Source: Rhizobium albus
GTDB lineage: Bacteria; Pseudomonadota; Alphaproteobacteria; Rhizobiales; Rhizobiaceae
NCBI GenBank assembly: GCA_030160035.1
Contig: BSNO01000001.1
Span: 868,001-932,000, forward strand
DNA: 64,000 bases
Reading direction: 5' to 3'
Positions within the stretch are counted from its first letter, which is position 1, and each line of letters begins with the position of its first letter. The translations under genes were made by a program, and so were the position numbers. Positions 35,353-43,780 of this stretch are shown here, in pieces. Under the pieces are notes generated by a model. That model made no database searches. It was not told where the DNA came from and saw only the letters and a program-made list of their open reading frames with translations.

Positions 35353-36285
35353 TCAGTCGAAGAGGCTGGAAACCGATTCTTCGGCTGCGGTGCGGTTGAT
35401 GGCTTCGCCGATCAGGTTCGCCGTCGTGATGACGCGGATGTTGTGGGCCGCCTGGACCGCTGGCGATGGCTGGATGCTGTCGGTGATGACCAGCTCTTTC
35501 AGCTTGGAGGAGGTGACGCGGGCGACCGCACCACCGGACAGCACGCCGTGGGTGATGTAGGCGGTGACGCTTGTCGCGCCCTGGTTCAGCAAAGCCTCTG
35601 CTGCGTTGCAGAGCGTGCCGCCGGAATCGACGATGTCGTCGATCAGCAGGCAGTCGCGGCCGACGATGTCGCCGATCACGTTCATCACTTCGGACTCACC
35701 GGGCCGGTCGCGGCGCTTGTCCACGATGGCGAGTTGTGCATCGAGGCGCTTCGCCAACGAGCGGGCACGCACCACGCCGCCGACGTCGGGCGACACGACG
35801 GTGATGTTCGACAGATCGTAATGCTCCTTCACGTCGCGCGACAGGATCGGCACGGCGTAGAGGTTGTCGGTCGGGATATCGAAGAAGCCCTGGATCTGGC
35901 CAGCGTGGAGATCGAGCGTCAGAACGCGATCGGCGCCGGCATGGGTAATCAGATTGGCCACAAGCTTTGCCGAGATCGGCGTGCGCGGACCGGGTTTGCG
36001 ATCCTGGCGGGCATAGCCGAAATAGGGGAGCACCGCGGTGATGCGGCGGGCCGACGACCGGCGGAACGCGTCGATCATGATCAACAGTTCCATGAGGTGG
36101 TCGTTGGCGGGGTAGGAGGTCGACTGGACGACGAAGACGTCTTCGCCGCGCACGTTCTCCTGGATCTCGACGAAGATTTCCTGGTCCGCGAAGCGGCGGA
36201 CGCTGGCCTTGCCGAGTTGTAGATTGAGATAGGTGCAGATGGAGTCGGCAAGCATCCTGTTGGAATTGCCCGCGAAGATTTTCAT
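35353..36285 (-). CDS. prs: ribose-phosphate pyrophosphokinase
   Basis: A 310-residue PRPP synthetase that makes the precursor of nucleotides, His and Trp. Class I signatures are clear: [20 protein letters not shown] near 39-58, [11 protein letters not shown] near 96-106, [18 protein letters not shown] near 130, [19 protein letters not shown], and the PRPP loop [20 protein letters not shown] near 220. Length is usual. The gene converges on ilvD across the palindromic repeat cluster. Its product also feeds apt, elsewhere in this window. Confidence 0.97.
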   Translation of the reverse strand: MKIFAGNSNRMLADSICTYLNLQLGKASVRRFADQEIFVEIQENVRGEDVFVVQSTSYPANDHLMELLIMIDAFRRSSARRITAVLPYFGYARQDRKPGPRTPISAKLVANLITHAGADRVLTLDLHAGQIQGFFDIPTDNLYAVPILSRDVKEHYDLSNITVVSPDVGGVVRARSLAKRLDAQLAIVDKRRDRPGESEVMNVIGDIVGRDCLLIDDIVDSGGTLCNAAEALLNQGATSVTAYITHGVLSGGAVARVTSSKLKELVITDSIQPSPAVQAAHNIRVITTANLIGEAINRTAAEESVSSLFD

Positions 36286-36374
36286 GATTGTCCGCCCGTG
36301 CTGCGCGCCGTTGCCGGCCTTTTAGCCAGTCTCGTCTCGATTGCAAGCCGCGGCGGCAGATTGTTCGCCAAGGA

Positions 36375-36977
36375 TCAGCCCTGCCGCTGGCTTTCCCACA
36401 GTGTGAAGGCTTGAAGGCTCTGCTCAGCCACGCTCTCCATGGCTGCGCTCGGGATGTCATCCCAGGACGTCGCGCCTGCCTGGCTCGGCTTTTCGGCTTC
36501 GATCGTGCCGCGAATGCGGTGGAGACGGTTGCCGCTGCCGTCGAGCACGTCCCAGACGTAATAGACCGTGTTGGTGGTCTCGCCGCGCTCGGCCGACAAA
36601 TAGCCTTTCAGCACGTAGGCGCTGGTTTCGTCCTGGAAAGGCAGGACAGTCAGGCCCAGCCGTCCCGCTTCGGTGCGCAAGCGGCGTGACATCGGTGTCA
36701 CGGCTTCCAGCGGAGCACCGATGATCGGCATGAAGCGGATTGTCGGCGTGGCGGACTGGTCTGAGGTCGGTGGGACAAGGGCGAGCTCGGCACCATCGCC
36801 TTCGCCAGCCGGTGTCGCGTAGGTCGCAGCGTCGATTTCGATCGGGCTGGTCGGATTGCTGCTTTGACCGGCTGTCTCGATGGCGGCAACAGGGCCATCG
36901 GTCGATGTGCAGGCGGCCAGCCCGGCAAAGAGGCCGAGCGCCAAGATGATCCGGATCGGTCCGGGAGCACGCCTCAT
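36375..36977 (-). CDS. putative lipoprotein
   Basis: A 200-residue protein with a lipoprotein signal: positively charged start MRRAPGPIR, hydrophobic stretch, and lipobox LAAC with Cys23 to be lipidated. A Ser/Thr/Pro-rich linker (about 24-75) is followed by a domain with MSRRLRTEAGRLGLTVLPF and YVLKGYLSAERGETTNTVYY, which could bind or fold at the envelope. No family name comes to mind. It probably sits in the outer or inner membrane via the lipid. It is 91 bases downstream of the M24-like gene and 89 upstream of prs. Confidence 0.8.
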   Translation of the reverse strand: MRRAPGPIRIILALGLFAGLAACTSTDGPVAAIETAGQSSNPTSPIEIDAATYATPAGEGDGAELALVPPTSDQSATPTIRFMPIIGAPLEAVTPMSRRLRTEAGRLGLTVLPFQDETSAYVLKGYLSAERGETTNTVYYVWDVLDGSGNRLHRIRGTIEAEKPSQAGATSWDDIPSAAMESVAEQSLQAFTLWESQRQG

Positions 36978-37068
36978 GCCGTTATCCCTGTCGTCTCAAC
37001 GTCCCGTTTGCAGCTGGGCACACAAGTGCAGCCCCGGGCCAACTTATGGTTCGGGGCGTTCGGCCAAG

Positions 37069-38229
37069 TCAACGCTGAATAAGTTCAAGCTTATGTTTGG
37101 ACAGCGCTTCCGGCGCGCCCGGCGTCGTCAGATAGGTTTGCCCGAGCGTCATGGCGACGCCTGCGTCGGAGTCCATGATGATCATGTGGACGAAGAGCGA
37201 CATGTCCGGCTCGATCGGCTGCGGGCTGCCCTGGTAAAACATCTGGTGTTCCATCCATGACGGCGCAAAGCGCGCGCCGAGCGAGTAGCCGCAAGCGTTC
37301 AGCCGGTGACGGGCAAGGCCACGCTCATCCATCACCCTGGCATGAACGTCGAAAACCTCGCCAAAGGTGTGACCCGTCGTCAGCACCGGCTCGATCTGCT
37401 GGATCGCATCGAGGCAGGCGTCGAAAAGCTCGATGTGGCGCTGCTTGGGCTTGCCGATCATGATCGTGCGCATCATGGCGGCATGGTAGCGCGCGCTGGT
37501 GCCGGCCCACTCGAGCGTCAGTTGATCGGTCTTGTTGAGCTTGCGACGACCCGATTTGGAGCGGCAGAGCAGGGCATCGTCGCCCGAGCCGATGATGAAC
37601 TCATTGCCGGGATACTCGCCGTCGCCAGCCAGTACGGCGCCCTGCATGGCAGCCAACAGATCCGCTTCGCGTGCACCGGGCTCGATCAGCGGCAAGGCCG
37701 CGTCGAGCGCGGCATCGGCGAGCTTTGCCGCCTTGCGCACATGCACGATCTCGGCCGGGCTCTTGGTAAGGCGCAGATTGCTGACGACGTAGGATGCATC
37801 GATGATCTTGCCGAAGGATTGGAGCTGGTTGTCCAGTCGGCGCGTGTTCGTTCCGGTCAGCCCGTGCGTGTCGTATTCGACGCCGATGCGCGCGCCGAGC
37901 AGGTCCATCTCGTCGAGCAGGTTCTTCAGTTCCACCGTCGGATCGGCGTTGGCGCGATCGGTCCACACGGTGATGTTCTCGATCGTGGACGTGTGGCGTG
38001 CCTGACGAAGATCGGCCGAGCGCGTCAGAAGGCTCATCTGCCCATCGGCCTTCACGATCAGGCTCTGGAAGAAGCAGAAGCCGAAGGTGTCGTAACCGGT
38101 CAGCCAGTACATGCTCTCCTGGGCAAACAAAAGCAGCGCGTCGAGCCGCTCCTCCTTCATGGCCATGAGCAACCGTTCGAGACGGCCGGAATATTCTTCC
38201 GGGGCAAAGCGCGGGGCCATGGGGGTCAC
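37069..38229 (-). CDS. M24 family pita-bread-fold protein, creatinase/DoeA-like
   Basis: A 386-residue protein with an N-terminal creatinase-type domain (about 10-150) and a C-terminal pita-bread catalytic fold. In metal-dependent M24 peptidases two Asp, one His and two Glu bind metals. Here the aligned stretches read LTLEWAGTSARYHAAMMRT, GYSLGARFAPSW and SLFVHMIIMDSDAGV, so most ligands are missing. The pattern looks like creatinase or ectoine hydrolase DoeA, which work without metal using a His and Glu. The reaction is thus probably hydrolysis of a small amide, not Xaa-Pro peptides. ATGA couples it to pgeF. Confidence 0.8.
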   Translation of the reverse strand: MTPMAPRFAPEEYSGRLERLLMAMKEERLDALLLFAQESMYWLTGYDTFGFCFFQSLIVKADGQMSLLTRSADLRQARHTSTIENITVWTDRANADPTVELKNLLDEMDLLGARIGVEYDTHGLTGTNTRRLDNQLQSFGKIIDASYVVSNLRLTKSPAEIVHVRKAAKLADAALDAALPLIEPGAREADLLAAMQGAVLAGDGEYPGNEFIIGSGDDALLCRSKSGRRKLNKTDQLTLEWAGTSARYHAAMMRTIMIGKPKQRHIELFDACLDAIQQIEPVLTTGHTFGEVFDVHARVMDERGLARHRLNACGYSLGARFAPSWMEHQMFYQGSPQPIEPDMSLFVHMIIMDSDAGVAMTLGQTYLTTPGAPEALSKHKLELIQR

Positions 38230-39020
38230 TCCGTGATTGCGATCGCTGCGATCTGCCGACCGTAGTCCGGCTCGCCGCGATGGGTGGTGCGCCTATAGGA
38301 GAAGAAGGCGGCCTCGTCTTCATAGGTGCAGTGGCCGGTCGATTCTGCCGCGACGCCGGCCCGCTTCAAACGGTGAAGCGTGTAGGCCGGCAGATCGAAC
38401 ATGGCATGCCCGGCACGATCGGAATCGGCAAAAAAGCGCTGGTTGTCGGGATCGGCGTCTGTGAAACGCTCCACGAACTCCGGGCCGACCTCGTAATTGC
38501 GCACGCTGATGGATGGGCCGAGGCTTGCTCGGATCGACCGACGGTCGGCACCAAGGTTCTCCATGGCGGCGATCGTATTTTCCAGCACGCCGGTCAGGGC
38601 GCCGCGCCAACCTGCGTGTGCCGCTCCGACAACGCCTGCATCCGGGTCGCAGAACAGGATGGGTCCGCAATCGGCCGTCAAGACGCCGATGACGACGCCG
38701 GGGATGTTGGTGACCACGGCGTCCGCCTTCGGGCGCTCGTCCCCGAAAGAGCCGGTGGCGACAACCACATCCGGCGAATGGATCTGATGCGGCGTGGCGA
38801 GATCGTCGATCGACCGGTTGAAATGGCCGCAGACACGCACGCGATTCTCGATGACTGCATCCCGCTCGTCATTGGAGCCGAGGCCCACATTAAGGCCCTG
38901 ATAGATCCCTTGGGAAACACCGCCGTGGCGGGTGAAAAACCCATGTCTGATAGGGGTTCCGCTCGTCGCCTGCGCGATCAGATCGCTCTCGATCGGCTGG
39001 GGTGGTGAAGTGGCAAGCAT
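38226..39020 (-). CDS. pgeF: peptidoglycan editing factor / multicopper polyphenol oxidase family protein
   Basis: A 264-residue YfiH/PgeF protein. The metal-binding triad is present: His in PHQIHSPDV, Cys in TADCGPILF, His in GAAHAGWRGA. PgeF removes L-Ser misincorporated into UDP-MurNAc precursors, and family members also hydrolyse purine nucleosides; which activity applies here cannot be read from the sequence. The start is the ATG at 39020; a TTG just before it would add one residue. It overlaps the M24-like gene as ATGA. Confidence 0.9.
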   Translation of the reverse strand: MLATSPPQPIESDLIAQATSGTPIRHGFFTRHGGVSQGIYQGLNVGLGSNDERDAVIENRVRVCGHFNRSIDDLATPHQIHSPDVVVATGSFGDERPKADAVVTNIPGVVIGVLTADCGPILFCDPDAGVVGAAHAGWRGALTGVLENTIAAMENLGADRRSIRASLGPSISVRNYEVGPEFVERFTDADPDNQRFFADSDRAGHAMFDLPAYTLHRLKRAGVAAESTGHCTYEDEAAFFSYRRTTHRGEPDYGRQIAAIAITE

Positions 39021-39090
39021 CAATCGTCCCGTCCCTTGGTCGAAGCGCGGCGATGGTGGCGACGGCTCGGCAGTCTGTCAATCATCAAGC

Positions 39091-40230
39091 TCAGCGGCCC
39101 TTGGGGGCGGCTTCGCCAAAGCGTGCAAAGGGAGCGAAATCCATCGGCTGGCTGGAAATGGCAAGCACCTTGAACAATTCGCCCATCCGCCCCGGGCCCG
39201 TCCCTGCGATGCGGTCCACCGCAACTTCGATCGCTTTTTGCGTTTCCCGGTCTTTGTCCGCACCGAGCCGACCCGCGCGATCAAGAAGACCAAGGCCGAG
39301 GAGAAAGTCGCTCTGGCAGGTCAGGCCGAGTACGTGTGCGCCTGAAGCCTGTGCAGCGGCGCTGAGGCTTGCGAAATCCACATGGCTGGTCAGGTCGGCT
39401 TCGCCGGGATGCGCCAGCGGATCGTCGAAGCCGTGGTAGCGCATGGCCTGCAGGGTATCGCCGAAACCCGGCACGCGATGGCCATAGTCGATCACAGCAG
39501 CAAGCCCGCCTTCAGCGCGAAGCTTCGTCGCGAGTGCGGCCATGAACGCTTCGCGAATGGGCGAGACTTCGAACACGGTGCCCTCAGGCTGGCTTTCCCA
39601 GTGATGGGGCAGGGCGCTTGCCTCGATTACCGCCGGTCCGATGCCGAAGGTGAGCTCGCCCGCCGCGTCGAGGCCGATGACCTTTTCGCGAAAGGCCGAT
39701 CCGGATTTGACGAACTGCCGGATCGGAAGCGCGTCGAACAGCTCGTTGGCGGCCAGAAGCATGTGCCCTTTCGGCACGTCTTCGAGGCGCTCGTGCCATG
39801 AGCAGAGATCGGCATAATCCCGCAGCGTTTCGGCCTGGATGGCGCGCAGCCGTGGGCTCGTCTCCACGAGGTGAGCGCTCCAGCCGGCCATGTCGGCGCC
39901 CAGCACCTTGCGGATCGTGCGCAGCATGTCCTTCATGAGCGTGCCGCGGCCCGGGCCAAGTTCTACGAGGCGCACCGGTCTCGGCATTCCGGCCGCCTGC
40001 CAGCCGCCGAGCAGGAAGATCGCGATCATTTCGCCGAAGAGCTGCGTGACCTCCGGAGCGGTGATGAAATCACCTGACGCACCGAACGGCTCGCGGGTCA
40101 TGTAATAGCCGTGTTGCGGATCAGACAGGCAGATATGGAAGTAGTCGGAGACGCTGAGCGGCCCGCCCGTTTCGATCAGGCGGACGATCTTGTCGGCAAG
40201 TGGGGTCTTGCGCGGTGGGCGCCCGCTCAT
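39091..40230 (-). CDS. class I SAM-dependent methyltransferase, MidA/NDUFAF7 family
   Basis: A 379-residue protein of the MidA/DUF185 family. ELGPGRGTLMKDMLR is the SAM-binding loop near 98-112; ADKIVRLIETGGPLSVSDYF, HGYYMTREPFGASGDFITAP, ANELFDALPIRQFV and VIDYGHRVPGFGDTLQ are family blocks. The eukaryotic member dimethylates an Arg of NDUFS2 in complex I assembly; bacterial roles are unproven, but a respiratory role fits the respiratory genes nearby. I start at ATG 40230 because it begins just after lgt and the extra upstream frame shadows lgt. Confidence 0.9.
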   Translation of the reverse strand: MSGRPPRKTPLADKIVRLIETGGPLSVSDYFHICLSDPQHGYYMTREPFGASGDFITAPEVTQLFGEMIAIFLLGGWQAAGMPRPVRLVELGPGRGTLMKDMLRTIRKVLGADMAGWSAHLVETSPRLRAIQAETLRDYADLCSWHERLEDVPKGHMLLAANELFDALPIRQFVKSGSAFREKVIGLDAAGELTFGIGPAVIEASALPHHWESQPEGTVFEVSPIREAFMAALATKLRAEGGLAAVIDYGHRVPGFGDTLQAMRYHGFDDPLAHPGEADLTSHVDFASLSAAAQASGAHVLGLTCQSDFLLGLGLLDRAGRLGADKDRETQKAIEVAVDRIAGTGPGRMGELFKVLAISSQPMDFAPFARFGEAAPKGR

Positions 40231-40231
40231 G

Positions 40232-41092
40232 TCAGGATGGAGCGCCACTGGTCGAAGCCGCCTTGCGGCCACCGGCGGTGGCCATGGCCCACAGGCCAGC
40301 GGCGAGCATCGGCAACGACAGCAGCATGCCCATGGTGAGCCAGCCGCCGGAGAGGTAGCCGATATGAGCGTCCGGCTCGCGGAAGAACTCCACGAAGATG
40401 CGCGAGGCCGCATAACCGGCGACGAACGTGCCGGCAATGAAGCCCGGCTGCTTCAGCTTGCGGCCGAAATGGATGAGCAGCCAGATCACGACGAAGAGCA
40501 CGATGCCTTCGAGCGCTGCCTCGTAGAGCTGGCTCGGATGGCGCGGTTCCGGGCCGCCTGTCGGGAAGACGAACGCCCATGGTACGTCCGTCGGCCGTCC
40601 CCACAGCTCCGAATTGATGAAGTTCGCGAGGCGTCCGAACAGAAGGCCGATCGGAACGACGGCAGCCACGGTGTCGAGCAGCGTCCAGACCGGGATCTGG
40701 CGCGATCGCGCAAAGAGGATGATCGCGATCGTTGTGCCGAGGAAGCCGCCATGGAACGACATGCCCCCGGTCCAGACGGCGAAGATCGACAGGGGGTTCG
40801 CCAGGAAACTCGCGAAATCGTAAAACAGCACGTAGCCGATGCGCCCGCCGGCGACGATGCCGACCGCCGCCCACAACAGGAAGTCATCGAGATCCGTCAG
40901 CGTCATGGGCGCCCGGCCTGTCGGCCACAGACGCTCGTTCGCGACGAGCCTGCGGGCATAGATCCAGCCGAGGATGATGCCGGCCACATAGGCCAGTCCG
41001 TACCAGCGAACGGCAATCGGGCCGATCTGCACGATGACGGGATCGATCGTCGGGAAGGGGAGGACCGCAAGCGGTGTCAGGAGATAGTCCAA
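40232..41092 (-). CDS. lgt: prolipoprotein diacylglyceryl transferase
   Basis: A 286-residue inner-membrane enzyme that moves diacylglycerol to the lipobox Cys of prolipoproteins. Seven hydrophobic helices; [11 protein letters not shown] near 107-117, the signature [16 protein letters not shown] near 151-166 and [12 protein letters not shown] near 183 are all intact. The only start in frame that keeps the LPFPTIDPV family N-terminus is TTG 41092, so it uses a rare start codon, preceded by GAGAG. One base separates its stop from the MidA-like start. Its clients include the lipoprotein at 36375-36977. Confidence 0.95.
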   Translation of the reverse strand: MDYLLTPLAVLPFPTIDPVIVQIGPIAVRWYGLAYVAGIILGWIYARRLVANERLWPTGRAPMTLTDLDDFLLWAAVGIVAGGRIGYVLFYDFASFLANPLSIFAVWTGGMSFHGGFLGTTIAIILFARSRQIPVWTLLDTVAAVVPIGLLFGRLANFINSELWGRPTDVPWAFVFPTGGPEPRHPSQLYEAALEGIVLFVVIWLLIHFGRKLKQPGFIAGTFVAGYAASRIFVEFFREPDAHIGYLSGGWLTMGMLLSLPMLAAGLWAMATAGGRKAASTSGAPS

Positions 41093-41267
41093 GCTCTCGG
41101 AACCCTGGTTGATGGCGGGCGGAAGATGACGGTGGAACGTGGTGTGGTCAAGGCGCGAGACACAAACGTCCCGACCATCCTCTATTCGCTTGAATTTAGG
41201 GCCTCGCGCTCCTAGTTCGAAGGCTCAAAGGTCGTGGTCGGCCTGACAGAGACAGAAAGGGTACTTC

Positions 41268-41555
41268 ATGGCCTCCGGATCGAACCGAATCCTCGACGAA
41301 TTCGCTAAGCTGATGACCGACGCCGCCGGCACGGCGCAAAGCGTGCGGCAGGAATTCGAAACGGCCTTCCGCAGCCAGGCCGAGCGCGTCTTGAACACGA
41401 TGGACGTGGTCAAGCGCGAGGAGTTCGAGGCCGTGCGCGACATGGCGATCAAGGCGCGCGACGAGAACGAGCGTCTTCTCAAGCGCATCGAAGCCCTCGA
41501 AGGCAAGACCGCGACGAGCACGACCGCGACGGGCACGACCGACAAGATCGGCTGA
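41268..41555 (+). CDS. ubiK: accessory factor UbiK family protein
   Basis: A 95-residue helical protein with the BMFP (brucella membrane fusogenic protein) character: NRILDEFAKLMTDAAGTAQS, VKREEFEAVRDMAIKARDEN and heptad-patterned coiled coil at about 50-78 (LLKRIEALEG), and a Thr-rich tail. UbiK helps the aerobic ubiquinone-synthesis metabolon by bringing together UbiJ and lipids. The ATG follows GAAAGGG. It supports the quinone supply of the bc1 complex, although it is 14 kb away. Divergent from lgt. Confidence 0.9.
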   Translation: MASGSNRILDEFAKLMTDAAGTAQSVRQEFETAFRSQAERVLNTMDVVKREEFEAVRDMAIKARDENERLLKRIEALEGKTATSTTATGTTDKIG

Positions 41556-41952
41556 TCGTCGCTGGATCATCGGTGCTGGCCCGGGACATGCGCGGGTCGT
41601 CGACACACTTATCCATAGATTTTTAACCATGCCCTTCCGGCTCCTGCCGGAGGGAAAAAGACGAGGCGGCAGAGTCAGTTATGACTCACCGCTGAATCTG
41701 TCTGGCAGGAACTGTCCACACCCCATTTCCATCCTCCGCCGTGACAGGGCTGGCGCAAGCAATCTCCCGTTATAGACTGATTTTTAATGATGATTCGAAA
41801 CGGGCTCTTTGAGTTCGGCTTGGCGCATGATGCGCTTGGTGAACACGGATCGTCGTCCAAGGGGTAGGTCCGGCAAGACTGTCGCATAAGCGCCGCGGTT
41901 TCCTGATGAGAGGGATACGGGTGCGATGGTTCCGGCTGACAAAGGGTGTGGC
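41556..41952. other. 397-base intergenic region
   Basis: No protein-coding frame of note. It holds a hairpin CCCTTCCGGC/GCCGGAGGG at 41632-41654 (one bulged base) followed by AAAAAG rather than a U-run, a 13-bp palindrome GCGCATGATGCGC at 41823-41835, and a lone TTATCCATA close to a DnaA box. TATAGA at 41771 resembles a -10 box but I find no matching -35. The region should end the ubiK transcript and start the ybjN-like operon; a small RNA cannot be excluded. Confidence 0.4.
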
Positions 41953-42453
41953 ATGAGCCTTCAGGAAGTGAGCTTCGAACGCGCGACGAATCCGGTCGAT
42001 ATGATCGAGTTCGTTGCTGCGACGAACCAATGGTCGTTCGAACGCTCAGGCGAAGACGAAATCGCCATGACGGTCGAAGGCAAGTGGTCCGACTACCACA
42101 TCTCCTTTTCCTGGATGGAAGAGTTCGAGGCCCTTCATCTGGCCTGCGCCTTCGACATGAAGGTGGCGCCGAGCCGCGTCACCGAGGTCGTGCGGCTTCT
42201 GTCGCTGGTTAACAGCCAGGTGCTAATGGGTCATTTCGATCTGTGGGAGCAGGAAGATGTCGTGATCTTCCGTCAGTCCCTGCTGCTGGCCGGCGGTGCG
42301 GAGCCGACCAACCAGCAGGTGGAAGTGCTGCTTTCGAGCGCGCTCGAGACCTGCGAGATCTATTTCCAGGCTTTCCAGTTCGTGGTCTGGTCCGGCATGG
42401 AAGCGAAGAGCGCTCTGGAAACGGTTCTGTTCGAGACCGTCGGCGAGGCTTAA
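41953..42453 (+). CDS. YbjN domain-containing protein
   Basis: A 166-residue protein of the YbjN family: NPVDMIEFVAATNQWSFERS near 11-30, EIAMTVEGKWSDYHISFSWM near 38-57 and NSQVLMGHFDLWEQEDVVIF follow the fold seen in that family, which resembles type III secretion chaperones. In some enterobacteria YbjN proteins affect motility or stress, but a mechanism is lacking. I choose ATG 41953 (preceded by AAAGGG) since homologues start there; ATG 41926 would add nine residues. Five bases separate it from proC. Confidence 0.88.
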   Translation: MSLQEVSFERATNPVDMIEFVAATNQWSFERSGEDEIAMTVEGKWSDYHISFSWMEEFEALHLACAFDMKVAPSRVTEVVRLLSLVNSQVLMGHFDLWEQEDVVIFRQSLLLAGGAEPTNQQVEVLLSSALETCEIYFQAFQFVVWSGMEAKSALETVLFETVGEA

Positions 42454-42457
42454 GGCC

Positions 42458-43291
42458 TTGGCGATCGGAGATATCGCAGCACACGGGCCTGTCGTCCTCG
42501 TTGGCGCAGGCAATATGGGCGGCGCCATGCTGCGCGGCTGGGTCGCCGCCGGCCTGTCGGGCGCGGATATCCGCATCGTCGATCCAAATCCATCTCCAGC
42601 GATGTCGGCCTATTGCGAGGCGTCGGGCATCCAGATCGATGCAGTAGCCTCCAGTGACGTAAAGGCCGGCATCCTCTTCGTCGCGGTCAAGCCGCAGGCC
42701 ATGGCGGCGGTGCTGCCGACCCTGCGTCCCCTTGTCGATGCACAGACGGTTGTCGTTTCGGTCGCTGCCGGCACGACGATCGACACTCTTCGCGAGGGGC
42801 TGGGAGCGGAAGCGATCGTACGCGCCATGCCGAACACGCCGGCCATGGTCGGGCGGGGCATCACCGCAGCCGTTCCTACACACGCCGTCGATGACCGGCA
42901 GAAATCTGCGGTCGATGCGTTGCTCGCCGTTTCCGGCCCAGTTGAATGGCTGGACGACGAAGCGCTCATCGATGCGGTCACGGCTGTCTCGGGCAGCGGG
43001 CCGGCCTATGCGTTTTATCTGGTTGAATGCATGGCAGAAGCTGGCCGTAAGGCCGGCCTTCCGGAAGATCTGGCGATGCGCCTTGCGCGGGCCACCGTCT
43101 CCGGTGCCGGGGAACTGATGCATCGTTCATCCGATGATGCCGGGACGCTCCGCAAGAACGTAACCTCGCCCAACGGCACCACTGCGGCGGCGCTCTCCGT
43201 GCTGATGGAAGACGGCGCGATGCAGGCCCTCTTCGACCGGGCCGTTGCAGCCGCCAAGAACCGATCCGAAGAACTGTCCAAGAGCGAATGA
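42458..43291 (+). CDS. proC: pyrroline-5-carboxylate reductase
   Basis: A 277-residue enzyme for the last step of proline synthesis, reducing pyrroline-5-carboxylate with NAD(P)[18 protein letters not shown] near 12-28 is the dinucleotide loop, [12 protein letters not shown] follows, then [15 protein letters not shown] near 128 and [15 protein letters not shown] with the C-terminal [12 protein letters not shown]. The start is TTG 42458: GAGG nine bases upstream, only four bases after the ybjN-like stop. Stop overlaps the csaA-like start as ATGA. Confidence 0.94.
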   Translation: MAIGDIAAHGPVVLVGAGNMGGAMLRGWVAAGLSGADIRIVDPNPSPAMSAYCEASGIQIDAVASSDVKAGILFVAVKPQAMAAVLPTLRPLVDAQTVVVSVAAGTTIDTLREGLGAEAIVRAMPNTPAMVGRGITAAVPTHAVDDRQKSAVDALLAVSGPVEWLDDEALIDAVTAVSGSGPAYAFYLVECMAEAGRKAGLPEDLAMRLARATVSGAGELMHRSSDDAGTLRKNVTSPNGTTAAALSVLMEDGAMQALFDRAVAAAKNRSEELSKSE

Positions 43292-43641
43292 TGAGCGAAG
43301 AGACGAGTGCCGAGATCGCATGGAGCGACTTCGAAAAAGTCGATATCCGCGTTGGCACGATCGTGGAAGCAGAGCCGTTTCCTGAGGCACGCAAGCCGGC
43401 GATCAAGCTCAGGATCGACTTCGGGCCGCTCGGCATCAAGAAGTCGTCGGCGCAGATCACCAAGCATTATGAGCCCGGTGAGCTCGTTGGACGCCAGGTC
43501 ATCGCGGTGGTGAACTTCCCACCGCGACAGATCGGCCCGATGCGCTCGGAAGTGCTGACGCTCGGATTGCCGGATGAAGAAGGTCAGGTCGTGCTGGCAG
43601 CAGTCGACAAGATCGTGCCGAATGGCGGCCGCCTGTTCTGA
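43288..43641 (+). CDS. tRNA-binding domain protein, CsaA-like
   Basis: A 117-residue single OB-fold tRNA-binding protein: [18 protein letters not shown] near 14-31, [20 protein letters not shown] near 36-55 and [20 protein letters not shown] follow CsaA and the C-terminus of methionyl-tRNA synthetase. CsaA in Bacillus is a chaperone-like tRNA-binding protein linked to secretion; the bacterial role outside that is open. The ATG overlaps the proC stop; a second ATG follows at 43291. End of a three-gene unit ybjN-like - proC - csaA-like. Confidence 0.9.
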   Translation: MMSEETSAEIAWSDFEKVDIRVGTIVEAEPFPEARKPAIKLRIDFGPLGIKKSSAQITKHYEPGELVGRQVIAVVNFPPRQIGPMRSEVLTLGLPDEEGQVVLAAVDKIVPNGGRLF

Positions 43642-43780
43642 TACACCTAAACCTCTGCCTTAACCTTTTCGCCACCACGCAGCTCAAATCTCGGCAACAT
43701 CCGGAGAGTGTCCATTTCGGTTGACGTCGTCTTAGGGTTTCATCCTCAAAGGTGACGCCGTCAACGGGCAGGGCGTGGGT

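Noticed and set aside
41600-41640. TTATCCATA resembling a DnaA box
   Set aside because: Only one near match, no AT-rich unwinding element and no origin-associated genes.
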